Under the pieces are notes generated by a model. That model was not told the origin of the DNA. It saw only the letters and a program-made list of their open reading frames with translations, and searched no databases. Both the position numbers and the translations under genes were made by a program. A stretch of DNA of 64,000 bases from Saprospiraceae bacterium (GTDB taxonomy: Bacteria > Bacteroidota > Bacteroidia > Chitinophagales > Saprospiraceae), in contig JADJPZ010000002.1 of the NCBI GenBank assembly GCA_016713025.1, positions 558,001-622,000 of the forward strand, written 5' to 3'. Below are positions 55,213-64,000 of the stretch, piece after piece. The first letter of the stretch is position 1, and the number at the start of each line of letters is the position of its first letter.

Positions 55213-58062
55213 TTATTTTATCAATGTGATACTTCCTGTAAGTGTTTTTACCATACCATCAATCAAGTTTAGTATTAGTATATATGTAAACACCTGATTT
55301 TGCAGTTTTACAGATTCATTTTCCGGATTCCAGCAAACTTCTGTCCCCGTAGATGAATAAATATTATTTCCCCATCTATCATAAATTGTAAGATGTTGTT
55401 CCTTGATACAATCTTTGGCGAGACTGCACCAATGATCATTTCTACTGTCTCCATTTGGAGAAAAAATATTGGGTAAGGTCACGTCACATGGATCGTTGAC
55501 TTCTACTGTTATACATTTTTCTGCACGACAACCAAAACCATTAAATCCAGCAACACAGATTTCAGTAGTATTTTGCAGTTTAGCTACAGGATTTGGACAG
55601 TCTGTACATGAAAGTATGGCTGCAGGAGACCAAAAATACCTATCTGCACCTGTAGCGGTAAGATTTAGCATCTGGTCAGGACTTATATTCGTAACGGAAG
55701 TCAATATGTTGATTTGTGGTGTTTTATTGACTATAATATTGTATCTTGCAGAATCACTACACCCATTGTGTGTAAGTCGCAAAGAATAGACAGTATTTTG
55801 GGTTGGATTTACAGTAATTTGTCCCGTTGTACCCCCTGTACTCCATAAATAACTGCCTGTACCGACAGCGGTCAGCGTTGTATTTTCATTTTGACATATT
55901 GTATCCCTACCAGTAATTCTTGCAGATGGTCTGGGTATGACACTGATCATAGTATCTCGTCTGAGGCTACATCCGCTATTATCTGTTACAGTTAGAGTAT
56001 AAGTACCCGCCACCTGCGCTGCCGCCGGTATTTTTATTGATCTTTGGTTTGAGGTATATCCTGCAGGGCCAGACCATATTACTGTACTTCCTCCTGTTAC
56101 CGAGAGTCGTATAGTATCTCCGTCGCAGACCGGACTATTTGATGTGATTGCAGCATTTAGTTGTCCTGACACGTTCACATTGACAGAATCTGTTTTCAGA
56201 CAGCCATTGGATCCTGTCACGGTAACTTTATAAATTCCTGTATTGGTACTTAAAACATTGTTGATCACAGGATTTTGTAGTGATGATGAAAAACCAGATG
56301 GGCCAGACCATTGGTATGATACACCTCCTGATGATGAAAGAGTGAGAGTTCCTCCAAGACATAGTGGGCTATTCGATCCCGGCAATACAATTGGAGCATT
56401 CAAAACATTAATTTGGATAGAATCTGTAGCCCTGCAACCGCTTACATCAGTCACTGTAACCGTGTAAATACCGGCATGTGATTGATTTAGGTTTGTAGTT
56501 TGTGGATTTTGGATCGATGATGTAAAACCTCCGGGACCTTCCCACACATAATTCGAGCCGGAGGTTGTGGAAAGTTGTAATGTTGCACCCTCGCAAATAT
56601 TCCTGTTATTGGTGTTTATTACGGGTGGTGTACATAAAAATTTCGTAATAAACCCATCTTCTGGTCCTCCGCCATAGTTAGATTGTGAAGGATTACCTGA
56701 ACTAATATTACTGCTACTTGTAGTTTTTCCAGCGATGTATATTGCATTACTTCTGTCTGTGACTATTGCTTTACTTTCTTCTATACCGGATCCACCAAAA
56801 TAAGTCGACTGAATCCGTAATCCAGCAGGAGTAAATACAGATACAAACGCGTCTGATGAACCATTATTATTTGGTTGAAATACATTTACTGTAGAGATAT
56901 TAGTCGTTGATAATGTGTGACCAGTCACTACGATATTACCATCCGCATTTTGTCCGATTCTGAAAGCTGCGTCAAATCCGTTTCCTCCCATGTATGTTGA
57001 AAACATTCTGGTACCAAAGGTATTAAATCTGGTTAAAAATACGTCAGCATCACCACCTCTGGTGGTCTGATGTACCCCTGGAGTTGATATATTATTGTCA
57101 GATGTAGTATACCCACCGGCATAAACATCTCCGGCAGGTGTGACAAATAGGGCGTCCGCATAATCCCTCCCAGAACCTCCAAAATATGTAACCCAAAGTA
57201 GGGTACCATTTGGATTAAATTTTCCTATAAATGCATCGGCAGATTCACCTCCATATATGCTTTGGTGCGTTCCTACTGTAGCAAATTGAGCGGTTGACGA
57301 TGTCCAACCTGAAAAATAAATATTATTTTGTGCATCACTTTCTACCTGTAAGCCTAATTCAGCACCATTATGCCCATAATATGTAGACCAAATTATTTGT
57401 CCACTTGGAGAAAATTTTGCGATACAAATATCTGTAGTATCACTTTTGATAGACTTGTATGCTCCAGTTGATGCAATACCATTTCCTGACTCTGTCCATC
57501 CCGTGATAATGACATTTCCGTTATTGTCAGCGGCTATATCATTGGCAAAATCAAAACGGTCACCTCCATAGTAGGTACCCCAAATCAATATCCCTGAATT
57601 GGTAAATTTTGCTACAAAAATGTCGCCACTTGCAGATATATTTGCCTTATGAGTGCCCGGACTGCTTATTTCTGAAGCTGAAAAAGTCAATCCTGTGATG
57701 ACGACATTGCCCTGTGGATCTAAGTCGATACTTTGTCCGATATCATCTCCCGAGCCACCATAATATGTAGACCAAACTTTTTGTCCGGATGTTGTATATT
57801 TCGCCAGATAAACATCATTCTGTCCCGAATTTGTTGTTTTGTATGCAGATGGCGTAGATATATTTGAAGTACTTGATGTGGTTCCTACTACATAGACGAA
57901 ACCAAGTTCATCTATCACCATGTCTCTGAATGCATCCATTCCGGAACCTCCATGATAAGTTGACCATACTACATTTGAAAGAGATTGATTGAAAGCATTG
58001 GTTTGAATGCTCAATAATACAAGGAGGTATAAAAAAGCTTTTTGATTTATTTTATATTTCAT
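55213..58062 (-). CDS. SBBP-repeat / Ig-like surface protein with T9SS type B sorting domain
   Basis: 949 residues with a signal peptide (about 1-25). Seven or eight SBBP beta-propeller repeats (WSTYYGGSGDDIGQSIDLD-like, each about 53 residues) fill about 30-465. Several Ig/PKD-like repeats follow, with GIYTVTVTDVSGC patterns (about 480-800). The end (about 860-949) is a gliding-motility type B sorting domain: NIFSPNGDSRND, LTIYDRWGNNIY. It is exported by T9SS. Such proteins serve in adhesion or as secreted matrix; no catalytic site is visible. Confidence 0.9.
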   Translation of the reverse strand: MKYKINQKAFLYLLVLLSIQTNAFNQSLSNVVWSTYHGGSGMDAFRDMVIDELGFVYVVGTTSSTSNISTPSAYKTTNSGQNDVYLAKYTTSGQKVWSTYYGGSGDDIGQSIDLDPQGNVVITGLTFSASEISSPGTHKANISASGDIFVAKFTNSGILIWGTYYGGDRFDFANDIAADNNGNVIITGWTESGNGIASTGAYKSIKSDTTDICIAKFSPSGQIIWSTYYGHNGAELGLQVESDAQNNIYFSGWTSSTAQFATVGTHQSIYGGESADAFIGKFNPNGTLLWVTYFGGSGRDYADALFVTPAGDVYAGGYTTSDNNISTPGVHQTTRGGDADVFLTRFNTFGTRMFSTYMGGNGFDAAFRIGQNADGNIVVTGHTLSTTNISTVNVFQPNNNGSSDAFVSVFTPAGLRIQSTYFGGSGIEESKAIVTDRSNAIYIAGKTTSSSNISSGNPSQSNYGGGPEDGFITKFLCTPPVINTNNRNICEGATLQLSTTSGSNYVWEGPGGFTSSIQNPQTTNLNQSHAGIYTVTVTDVSGCRATDSIQINVLNAPIVLPGSNSPLCLGGTLTLSSSGGVSYQWSGPSGFSSSLQNPVINNVLSTNTGIYKVTVTGSNGCLKTDSVNVNVSGQLNAAITSNSPVCDGDTIRLSVTGGSTVIWSGPAGYTSNQRSIKIPAAAQVAGTYTLTVTDNSGCSLRRDTMISVIPRPSARITGRDTICQNENTTLTAVGTGSYLWSTGGTTGQITVNPTQNTVYSLRLTHNGCSDSARYNIIVNKTPQINILTSVTNISPDQMLNLTATGADRYFWSPAAILSCTDCPNPVAKLQNTTEICVAGFNGFGCRAEKCITVEVNDPCDVTLPNIFSPNGDSRNDHWCSLAKDCIKEQHLTIYDRWGNNIYSSTGTEVCWNPENESVKLQNQVFTYILILNLIDGMVKTLTGSITLIK

Positions 58063-58147
58063 TTCACAAATCTAAGTTGATTTTGCGAAATTTTCAGAGT
58101 ATAACCAATCACATAATGATGTGATAAAATGATTAATATTTAGAGGT

Positions 58148-59254
58148 TTACCATCTGCAATGTTGGTCAATCATTTCCTTTGCTTGATTAATTCCGAGAT
58201 TGTATGATTTTTGAAGAAGTTTACACCCTTCTTTTAGGTCATTGAGTTCTATTTTTGTTAATGCAAGATTATAATTTGCTTCTTTATGGTTTGGGTCTAC
58301 TTCAAGTATATTTAAATATAAAGGAATTGCCTTAGTATGATTGCCATTCATATTATATTGCAGAGCCATTTCAAAGTTTCTGTTGATGGTCAGGCTTTTT
58401 TCATACTGTTTAATTTTTTTATCGTCTTCATCTGCATTAGCTTCAGACAATTCTTTTATTTGGCTCTCTGCGTCAGAAATAACCTTGTTCTCTAAATTCG
58501 TTTTTACAGCCACTTGGTGCTCCACATCATTTACTGTTTTATCAGAAATTGACGAGCCACTAACTTGGGTTGTTTCTGAAATTGATGATGTCGGTGTTAC
58601 AAGTTCTGCATCTTTTTTTAATACACCTTTATCTGGTTTTTCGAGTGATGCATCAGATGATGAAGTATTTTCCGAATGGATAATCTCAGATACTCCAATT
58701 GTTGGGATCGATATTGCAAGTTCTGTAATTTTTTTCAATTCACCATTATCCGACTCATCCGTTGATCCAATAGAAACAGATGCATCTACCGTTTGAGTGG
58801 TTCCCTCTGAAACTTTGGTCAATGATGTGGCTTCTCTATTTAGTTTATTATTTTCCATTGATGAAGTTAAGTCAATAACCTCCATATTTGTCATATCAAA
58901 TGAATCTATAGTTCGGACTTTTACTTTTATATTATATTCAGGTTCTGTATTGTCTTCAATTCTTACAATTTCCGATAGTAAATCAGCATTACTATTTTTA
59001 TTTGTTGATAGAAAGTGTTTGACTTCTTTAGGTGTTACTTGTTTAGGTTTTTGGTGTAATTTTGGCTTAATACCTGATTTAAAGGGTTTTAAATCATCCT
59101 TGACCTCCAGTTTTTTTTCCGTGATAATGTTAGTTACGGTAATGATCTTGTTACTATTATCATCATTTTTATTGTATAAAAACGACTGTACTACATCGTG
59201 ATGAAATACCACATAAATATTACAGATAATACTAAATAATACAATCCACTTCAT
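58148..59254 (-). CDS. membrane-anchored TPR protein with long Ser/Thr-rich linker
   Basis: 368 residues. An N-terminal hydrophobic helix (about 1-20) anchors it. A low-complexity linker rich in S, T, E and D spans about 90-275. The C-terminus (about 285-365) has two TPR/SEL1-like repeats (ALQYNMNGNHTKAIPLYLNI, EANYNLALTKIELNDLKEGC). It probably acts as a periplasmic scaffold. It lies 85 bp upstream of the SBBP gene on the same strand. Confidence 0.65.
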   Translation of the reverse strand: MKWIVLFSIICNIYVVFHHDVVQSFLYNKNDDNSNKIITVTNIITEKKLEVKDDLKPFKSGIKPKLHQKPKQVTPKEVKHFLSTNKNSNADLLSEIVRIEDNTEPEYNIKVKVRTIDSFDMTNMEVIDLTSSMENNKLNREATSLTKVSEGTTQTVDASVSIGSTDESDNGELKKITELAISIPTIGVSEIIHSENTSSSDASLEKPDKGVLKKDAELVTPTSSISETTQVSGSSISDKTVNDVEHQVAVKTNLENKVISDAESQIKELSEANADEDDKKIKQYEKSLTINRNFEMALQYNMNGNHTKAIPLYLNILEVDPNHKEANYNLALTKIELNDLKEGCKLLQKSYNLGINQAKEMIDQHCRW

Positions 59255-59488
59255 GCAATTCGCTTTTTAAGATTCCAAAATTTATATTAAAGAATAATTT
59301 TATACATAACTACGTAACAAAAATATATCTTTTAATTCAATATAATATGAATTTTTAAAAAAAAATATGAAATTGTTCAATTTCTTTCAATTATATATTG
59401 TTTTATAACCATTGCATTGAAAATAAATAGCTTTTATGTGGTGAAAAATGATTGAAGTTGATAGTATCCTTTATATAAATATATTTTC

Positions 59489-59827
59489 TTACTTTAGCTT
59501 ATCATTTTCCTTATGTCTTTCATAATCACGCATATTTTTTTTCGCGAAATTTTTTATCAAACTATCTTCCAAATCTATACCTGTTTGGTTTGCAAGACAA
59601 GTGATAACCCATATGACATCCGCCAGTTCATCTGCCAGTTTGTCCTTTTGCTCTTCGATACTTATTTGATCTCTAAATGATTGTTCACCATATATTCTTG
59701 CCATCAATCTGGCTACCTCTCCTACCTCTTCGGTAAGGATGGCCATATTTGTCAGTTCTGAAAAGTATCTTACTCCCACAGTATTGATCCAGTGGTCTAC
59801 ATCCTTTTGGTACTTTTTTATATTCAC
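59489..59827 (-). CDS. MazG-like nucleotide pyrophosphohydrolase
   Basis: 112 residues. The MazG fold's EExxE and ExxD metal motifs are seen in LTEEVGEVARLMARI and KLADELADVIWVITCLANQ. It has one MazG domain and would hydrolyse a nucleoside triphosphate. The start is GTG at 59827, sharing one base with the dtd stop codon, so it is translationally coupled to dtd. Confidence 0.85.
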   Translation of the reverse strand: MNIKKYQKDVDHWINTVGVRYFSELTNMAILTEEVGEVARLMARIYGEQSFRDQISIEEQKDKLADELADVIWVITCLANQTGIDLEDSLIKNFAKKNMRDYERHKENDKLK

Positions 59828-60282
59828 TATTCTCTTGTTTTTGAATCCATAATAATAGTCACAGGACCATCATTTATCAAAGAAACTTTCATATCTGCTG
59901 CAAAAACTCCAGTTTTTACATTTACAGAAGCAACATCTTTTAATTTTTTACAAAAATATTCATACAAAGGTATTGCAATATCCGGATGACCTGACTTTAT
60001 AAATGATGGTCTGTTACCTTTTTTTGTACTTGCATACAATGTAAATTGACTTACAACAAGAAATTCCCCATTTTCTACTTCACTTATAGATAGATTCATT
60101 TTACCATCTTGATCACTAAATATGCGCATAGCAGACAATTTTAATGCCAGCCATGTTGCATCATCTAATGTATCTTCTTTTTCAATACCCAAAAGAACCA
60201 ATAATCCTTTATTGATTTCTGAGTGGATAGTATCGTCAATGGTTACGCTTGCTTTTAAAACCCTCTGTATGACTACTCTCAT
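59827..60282 (-). CDS. dtd: D-aminoacyl-tRNA deacylase
   Basis: 151 residues, full family length. The conserved SQFTLYASTKKGNRPSF (about 76-92) and the C-terminal NDGPVTIIMDS (Gly-cis-Pro region) are present. It frees tRNAs from D-amino acids. With the MazG-like gene it forms a quality-control pair. Confidence 0.95.
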   Translation of the reverse strand: MRVVIQRVLKASVTIDDTIHSEINKGLLVLLGIEKEDTLDDATWLALKLSAMRIFSDQDGKMNLSISEVENGEFLVVSQFTLYASTKKGNRPSFIKSGHPDIAIPLYEYFCKKLKDVASVNVKTGVFAADMKVSLINDGPVTIIMDSKTRE

Positions 60283-60942
60283 TATATCTTATTAACATTT
60301 TAATAATTTAATATGTATAAATATTTGATTTTATAATATTTTATATTATTGTTTATCCACACACATTTTGTATAAATAATTGTAAAAATAGTATATCATT
60401 ATCATAAAATAAAACTATATATTTTAAAAAAAAAGATATGTACATTTATGATGAGATTTTAACCATACTATCAACATATTATATACACTCCAAAATAAAT
60501 GTGTGTATGTTTATATTTCAAAATGGTAAAATGTTAATTGATTAATATTCAATAATTTAATTTGCAAATATATGTTTATAACATGTGAATAAGAATGTAT
60601 TTTTATTGAAAGTATGTATTATCAACATTTCCACAAGCCTTATAATGATAGTTCTATTTTTAACTTAAAAAAATAATTATTAATAGTAAATTTGGCTCAA
60701 TGACTTTTTAACTTTTAAAATCATAAAATGTATAGCTACCTTTGCATCGATATCTAGATGCCCAATATTGGGAACGAGATGTAAGATTTGCTGTTATTTG
60801 ATAGTTTTATCATTTGACAGTTATAGTGAACAGAAAATATTCTGCAATTAATTTAAATCATAATATATTGTAAATTAAATAATTATGATTTTAAATTTTT
60901 CGGAATCAATTTTTTGTTTGCTATACAAATGAAACCCAAAAT
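60283..60942. other. AT-rich intergenic region, candidate replication origin
   Basis: 660 bp with very high A+T. One perfect DnaA box TTATCCACA (60353-60361), TGTGAATAA (60584-60592, inverse of TTATTCACA) and TTATCAACA (60619-60627, one mismatch) are seen. Genes on the left are transcribed leftward for about 12 kb, while ctaA and the hydrolase gene run rightward. Two parS sites lie about 2.5 kb to the right. A -7 box TACCTTTG (60737-60744) and repeat C copy 2 lie near the ctaA end. GC skew was not computed. Confidence 0.45.
60822..60926 (+). repeat. palindromic dispersed repeat family C, copy 2
   Basis: It matches the inverse of 29104-29208 over about 105 bp, including ACAGAAAATATTCTGC, TATTGTAAATTAAATAATTA and TGATTTTAAATTTTTCGGAA. 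It ends 16 bp before the ctaA start codon. Confidence 0.75.
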
Positions 60943-62004
60943 ATGAAATATTCAAAGAGTATTAAAATCTGGCTTTTTATAGGGATTGTTATGGTATTTA
61001 TCCAGGTTATCGTCGGAGGAATAACACGATTGACAGAGTCAGGATTATCGATTACCAAATGGGAAGTAGTGACTGGTACACTTCCGCCATTGTCAGAGGG
61101 GACATGGAATGATGAATTTTTGAAATATAAACAAACACCTCAATATCTGGAAGTAAACGAAGGGATGAGTTTAGATGATTTTAAATTCATATATTTCTGG
61201 GAGTATATACATAGATTGTGGGCAAGAGTCATGGGGTTTGTTTTTCTGATACCATTTATTTATTTTTATAGCAAAGGTATGATGGATAAACCTCTGATTC
61301 GTCATCTTGCCGTTGTTGTATTTTTTGCTTTTCTTGCTGCTATTTTCGGTTGGATTATGGTGGCCAGTGGTTTGGTAGATCGACCTTGGGTGAATGCTTA
61401 TAAATTATCTATCCACTTATTGATTGCAGTTTGTGTTTTTGTTGCACTATTGTGGACGTATTTGAAGGTATTGGACATAAATCCTGATATGGTATTTACA
61501 GGATCAAATATTTTGAGGACATCCTATGTATTTTTGGGAATAATTCTTTTTCAACTTTTACTTGGCGGAATACTTTCAGGCATGAAAGCAGCCGTCATTT
61601 ATCCCACTTGGCCGGATATGAACGGTTCATACCTTCCTGATATTCTTTTTAGTAAGGTAGAATGGAAGCTAAGTAATTTTTACAATTATGACAGGAATAC
61701 TTTTATGCCGGCATTGATTCATTTTTTGCATAGAAATACAGCATATTTAATTTTACTATTTGGAGTTTATTTGAGTTTTAAATTGTATAAAACCTGTTCG
61801 GAATCAAGATATACATATATAAAATGGCTCCCATATTTTATTTTAGGAGCGATTTTATTACAAATACTTCTTGGAATATTTACAGTTATCAACAGTAAAG
61901 GTGCTATCCCTGTTTCTTGGGGTGTAATGCATCAGGCTGGTGCCTTAGGTCTTATGACTGTAACTGTTTTTACAATATTTGTACTTAGGATTAAAAAATT
62001 ATAG
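60943..62004 (+). CDS. ctaA: heme A synthase (COX15/CtaA family)
   Basis: 353 residues with eight hydrophobic helices. GGITRLTESGLSI is the family's N-terminal signature. The heme-ligand histidines appear in EYIHRLWAR, KLSIHLLIA, FLHRNTAYL and GVMHQAGAL. It oxidises heme O to heme A for cytochrome oxidase and acts in the inner membrane. No oxidase genes are in the window. Confidence 0.93.
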   Translation: MKYSKSIKIWLFIGIVMVFIQVIVGGITRLTESGLSITKWEVVTGTLPPLSEGTWNDEFLKYKQTPQYLEVNEGMSLDDFKFIYFWEYIHRLWARVMGFVFLIPFIYFYSKGMMDKPLIRHLAVVVFFAFLAAIFGWIMVASGLVDRPWVNAYKLSIHLLIAVCVFVALLWTYLKVLDINPDMVFTGSNILRTSYVFLGIILFQLLLGGILSGMKAAVIYPTWPDMNGSYLPDILFSKVEWKLSNFYNYDRNTFMPALIHFLHRNTAYLILLFGVYLSFKLYKTCSESRYTYIKWLPYFILGAILLQILLGIFTVINSKGAIPVSWGVMHQAGALGLMTVTVFTIFVLRIKKL

Positions 62005-62040
62005 AAATACAACTTATATTGGGGCATTATTTTATAGACT

Positions 62041-62853
62041 ATGGCAACGCATAATATAATTGAAGAAGGTAGATTCCGATATGCAGAATCGGGAGATAAA
62101 GGTGGTACTCCTTTTATATTGTTACATGGATTATTAGGAGCTTTAAGTAATTTTGATGGTATAGTTAAACACTTTTCTGAGAGCCATAATGTATTAGTAC
62201 CTATTCTTCCAATTTTTGAAATTTCCTTGAGAAGCTTGTCTGTCATGAAATTGGTAGAGTACGTGGAAGAATTTATAGAATATAAGGGTTACAAAGAAGT
62301 GCATTTACTTGGTAATTCTTTAGGTGGTCATATCGCTCAACTCTATACTTTGAAGAACCCTGATAGAGTAAGGAGTATGATTTTGACTGGAAGCAGTGGA
62401 CTTTTTGAAAGTGCTATGGGTACCACATTTCCCAAGAGAGGAAATTATGAATATATGAAACAAAAGGCAGAGAGCGTATTTTATGATCCTGCTATAGCTA
62501 CAAAGGAATTGGTTGATCAAATATATGAAACCGTAAATGATTTAAAGAGAGCTATGTGTGTTGTGGCACTTGCAAAATCTGCTGTTAGACACAATCTGGA
62601 GGATAGATTGGATAATATTAAAGTGCCTACATTCTTGGTTTGGGGTATACAGGATAATGTTACTCCTATTTGGGTTGGTGAAAAATTTAACGAATTAATC
62701 CCAAATTCTGAATTGGTTAAAGTAGACAAATGTGGGCATGCCCCTATGATGGAACGCCCGGATGCATTTAATAAGGCATTAGGATCGTTTGTAAAAAGAG
62801 TAGAGAGTGATACTTTTGTCGTGAACGAAAAACAAGCTACTATCATTTCTTAG
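62041..62853 (+). CDS. alpha/beta hydrolase
   Basis: 270 residues. The oxyanion region is LLHGLLGALSNF, the nucleophile elbow LLGNSLGGHIAQ (serine about 95), the acid in VWGIQDNVTP and the histidine in CGHAPMMERP (about 238). All three catalytic positions are present. It starts 36 bp after ctaA. It is similar to pimeloyl-ester or other small-ester hydrolases; the substrate is unknown. Confidence 0.88.
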   Translation: MATHNIIEEGRFRYAESGDKGGTPFILLHGLLGALSNFDGIVKHFSESHNVLVPILPIFEISLRSLSVMKLVEYVEEFIEYKGYKEVHLLGNSLGGHIAQLYTLKNPDRVRSMILTGSSGLFESAMGTTFPKRGNYEYMKQKAESVFYDPAIATKELVDQIYETVNDLKRAMCVVALAKSAVRHNLEDRLDNIKVPTFLVWGIQDNVTPIWVGEKFNELIPNSELVKVDKCGHAPMMERPDAFNKALGSFVKRVESDTFVVNEKQATIIS

Positions 62854-62868
62854 AAAATATTCTTATTA

Positions 62869-62981
62869 GTGCGTATAATAAATTCACAAGTTCATATTTT
62901 CTTCCCCGCTACCCTGATTCCCTAAAGAGCCTGTCAAGCTACGCTTGAGACGATCCACCCAATCCAACCACGTTTTTATCG
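62869..62981 (-). repeat. dispersed repeat family A, copy 3 (inverted)
   Basis: The inverse of the copies at 12709 and 47605: CTTCCCCGCTACCCTGATTC, CTAAAGAGCCTGTCAAGC and TACGCTTGAGACG are all seen, with the ACGTTTTTATCG flank shared with copy 2. Confidence 0.8.
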
Positions 62982-63246
62982 TCTATTAAGGTTAATGTTA
63001 TATACACTTCTTATTGAGGGATTGTTCTTCTAATCACAACTTACCTTTTATTGTTTTATTATGTTATTTTTTGGAATACCTAAATTTCAAGAATTGCGTT
63101 TTATTGTCCATTCATAAGGTTTATTGCTCTCACTTGTTAAAAAGTCAGAATAGCATTAGATCTAAAAATGGAGTGGTATGAAAGTAATAAACTTCTGAGA
63201 TAAGAGAATGTAGTAAAATATTTTTGGAAGTAGGTCAGATATAAAC

Positions 63247-63280
63247 AAAAAAAGGCAGGCGATTGCTCACCTACCTTTTT
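63247..63280. terminator. bidirectional terminator-like hairpin
   Basis: AAAAAGG-AGG and CCT-CCTTTTT arms enclose a short loop, with A-runs on the left and T-runs on the right. It could end transcription from both sides. Confidence 0.45.
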
Positions 63281-63427
63281 GCTAACTTATTTATCGTTGC
63301 AAATATAAATGTTTTTGGATTAACATTGTATTTAGAATAATAAAATATTCTTTAAATTAATAGAAATAATTTAACTGTCCTTCACTGCCCTGTTAAGTGA
63401 TTTATATGATACAGTATACTGGATGGA

Positions 63428-63443
63428 TGTTTCACGTGGAACA
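63428..63443. promoter_or_regulatory. parS site 1
   Basis: TGTTTCACGTGGAACA is a perfect 16-bp parS sequence (the inverse of TGTTCCACGTGAAACA), the binding site of ParB in chromosome segregation. Confidence 0.93.
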
Positions 63444-63452
63444 TAATTCCAA

Positions 63453-63468
63453 TATTCCACGTGAAACA
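63453..63468. promoter_or_regulatory. parS site 2
   Basis: TATTCCACGTGAAACA matches parS at 15 of 16 bases. It lies 9 bp from the first site in opposite orientation. The pair forms a strong ParB loading point. Confidence 0.88.
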
Positions 63469-63680
63469 TTAATTTTACCAACAAGATACTATAAATCTTT
63501 TCATAACAAGCTTTGCTCAGTCTTTACTCAAAATCGCTACGATGAAAAGAACTTTTTAAAAACAGATTATTTTAATAACTCCTAACAATATGCTCTGAAA
63601 CAGTCTATATTTGATCGAAACCGATGCACCTACTTTACAATAAAATATTGGAAAAAACACAATATAAACTGGCTATTATC

Positions 63681-64000
63681 CTATAAAAACTGACCGGTAT
63701 ATGATCCTTCTATATTTTTGAGTTCTTCAGGTCTCCCTTCGAAAATCAGATTTCCTCCGCCTTTTCCTCCTTCAGGACCCAAATCTATAACCCAGTCTGC
63801 AGCTCGGATGACTTCCATATTGTGCTCCACTATGAGTACAGTATGACCATTTTCAACCAATGAATTAAAGGCATCCATGAGTTTATTGATATCGTGAAAG
63901 TGAAGACCCGTGGTAGGTTCATCGAAAATAAAAAATATATTCTTTGACAAATATTCTTTCGTAAGAAAACTAGCTAGTTTTACCCTCTGTGCCTCGCCAC
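63681..64000 (-). CDS. uvrA: excinuclease ABC subunit A, C-terminal part (truncated by window edge)
   Basis: The frame is open to the right edge. It shows the ABC signature GGEAQRVKLAS, Walker B IFFIFDEPTTGLHFHD, the H-loop IVEHNMEVIRAADWVIDLGP and the usual GPEGGKGGGNLIFEG end. This is the second ATPase domain of UvrA, the damage-recognition subunit of nucleotide excision repair. The N-terminal part lies outside the window. Confidence 0.96.
   Translation of the reverse strand, partial: GEAQRVKLASFLTKEYLSKNIFFIFDEPTTGLHFHDINKLMDAFNSLVENGHTVLIVEHNMEVIRAADWVIDLGPEGGKGGGNLIFEGRPEELKNIEGSYTGQFL

Larger units (their letters stand above)
62854..63680. other. intergenic region holding a repeat, a terminator and parS sites
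   Basis: Repeat A copy 3 lies at 62869-62981, a terminator-like hairpin at 63247-63280 and two parS sites at 63428-63468. No gene is supported. A short open frame over the parS sites (63397-63585) is a by-product of the palindromes. Confidence 0.6.

Noticed and set aside
60283..60942. tRNA or small RNA gene in the AT-rich gap
   Set aside because: No cloverleaf or GC-rich stem of the right size was found.
63397..63585. 62-codon open frame across the parS pair
   Set aside because: It is made by the palindromic parS bases (MFHVEH, IPRETL) and has no coding character beyond them.

Overview
The window looks like a chromosomal piece of a Bacteroidota bacterium, probably in or near the Saprospiria. 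The signs are type A and type B type IX secretion (T9SS) sorting domains, a SusC/SusD pair, -7 boxes of the TAnnTTTG type, few Shine-Dalgarno sites, several TTG/GTG starts and AT-rich intergenic DNA. The lineage is inferred from gene content only.

Layout. 1-2.5 kb: fatty-acid beta-oxidation genes (fadN-like, fadA). 2.8-12.15 kb: an array of integron gene cassettes with no integrase in view (a CALIN-type array). All cassette genes are on the + strand and are separated by attC sites. The first cassette encodes a two-gene Pycsar antiphage system (PycTM effector and PycC cyclase). The second encodes an overlapping AAA ATPase and TOPRIM-like pair that looks like a defence module. The others hold an unknown protein, a tandemly duplicated two-gene cassette (one copy decayed), and a three-gene membrane-HTH / DUF4199 / DUF1801 cassette. 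Three attC sites are interrupted, in the R'' box and on the bottom strand, by ORF-less group IIC introns with the TTGT/T target typical of group IIC-attC introns. 12.2-13.9 kb: a truncated COR-like fragment and an unknown gene, both accessory.

14.0-31.9 kb is mostly housekeeping: mnmE, a suhB-type phosphatase, transketolase, murQ with a sodium-solute symporter (peptidoglycan recycling), thymidine kinase, two rhomboid proteases, the ilvD-ilvB-ilvN-ilvC branched-chain amino acid genes, cutC, upp and a YraN-family gene. 31.9-41.5 kb is a minus-strand glycan-use locus: SusC, SusD and two overlapping sulfatases, with a secreted cyclophilin and a TlpA-like lipoprotein upstream. 41.5-47.5 kb holds a membrane glycosyltransferase and three secreted amidohydrolase-type genes, the middle one broken by an in-frame stop. 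47.7-59.3 kb encodes secreted or surface proteins: an SGNH-like T9SS cargo, a 1595-residue collagen-like / YadA-like / S74 protein, an SBBP-repeat protein with a type B sorting domain, and a TPR protein. 59.5-64 kb: a MazG-like protein, dtd, an AT-rich gap with DnaA-box-like sites, ctaA, an alpha/beta hydrolase, two parS sites and the end of uvrA. Gene direction diverges around 60.3-60.9 kb, and parS lies about 2.5 kb away, so this may be the replication-origin region.

Three short dispersed repeat families were found by comparing intergenic regions: an 85-110 bp family (three copies), a family with MITE-like terminal inverted repeats (two copies) and a roughly 105 bp palindromic family (two copies).
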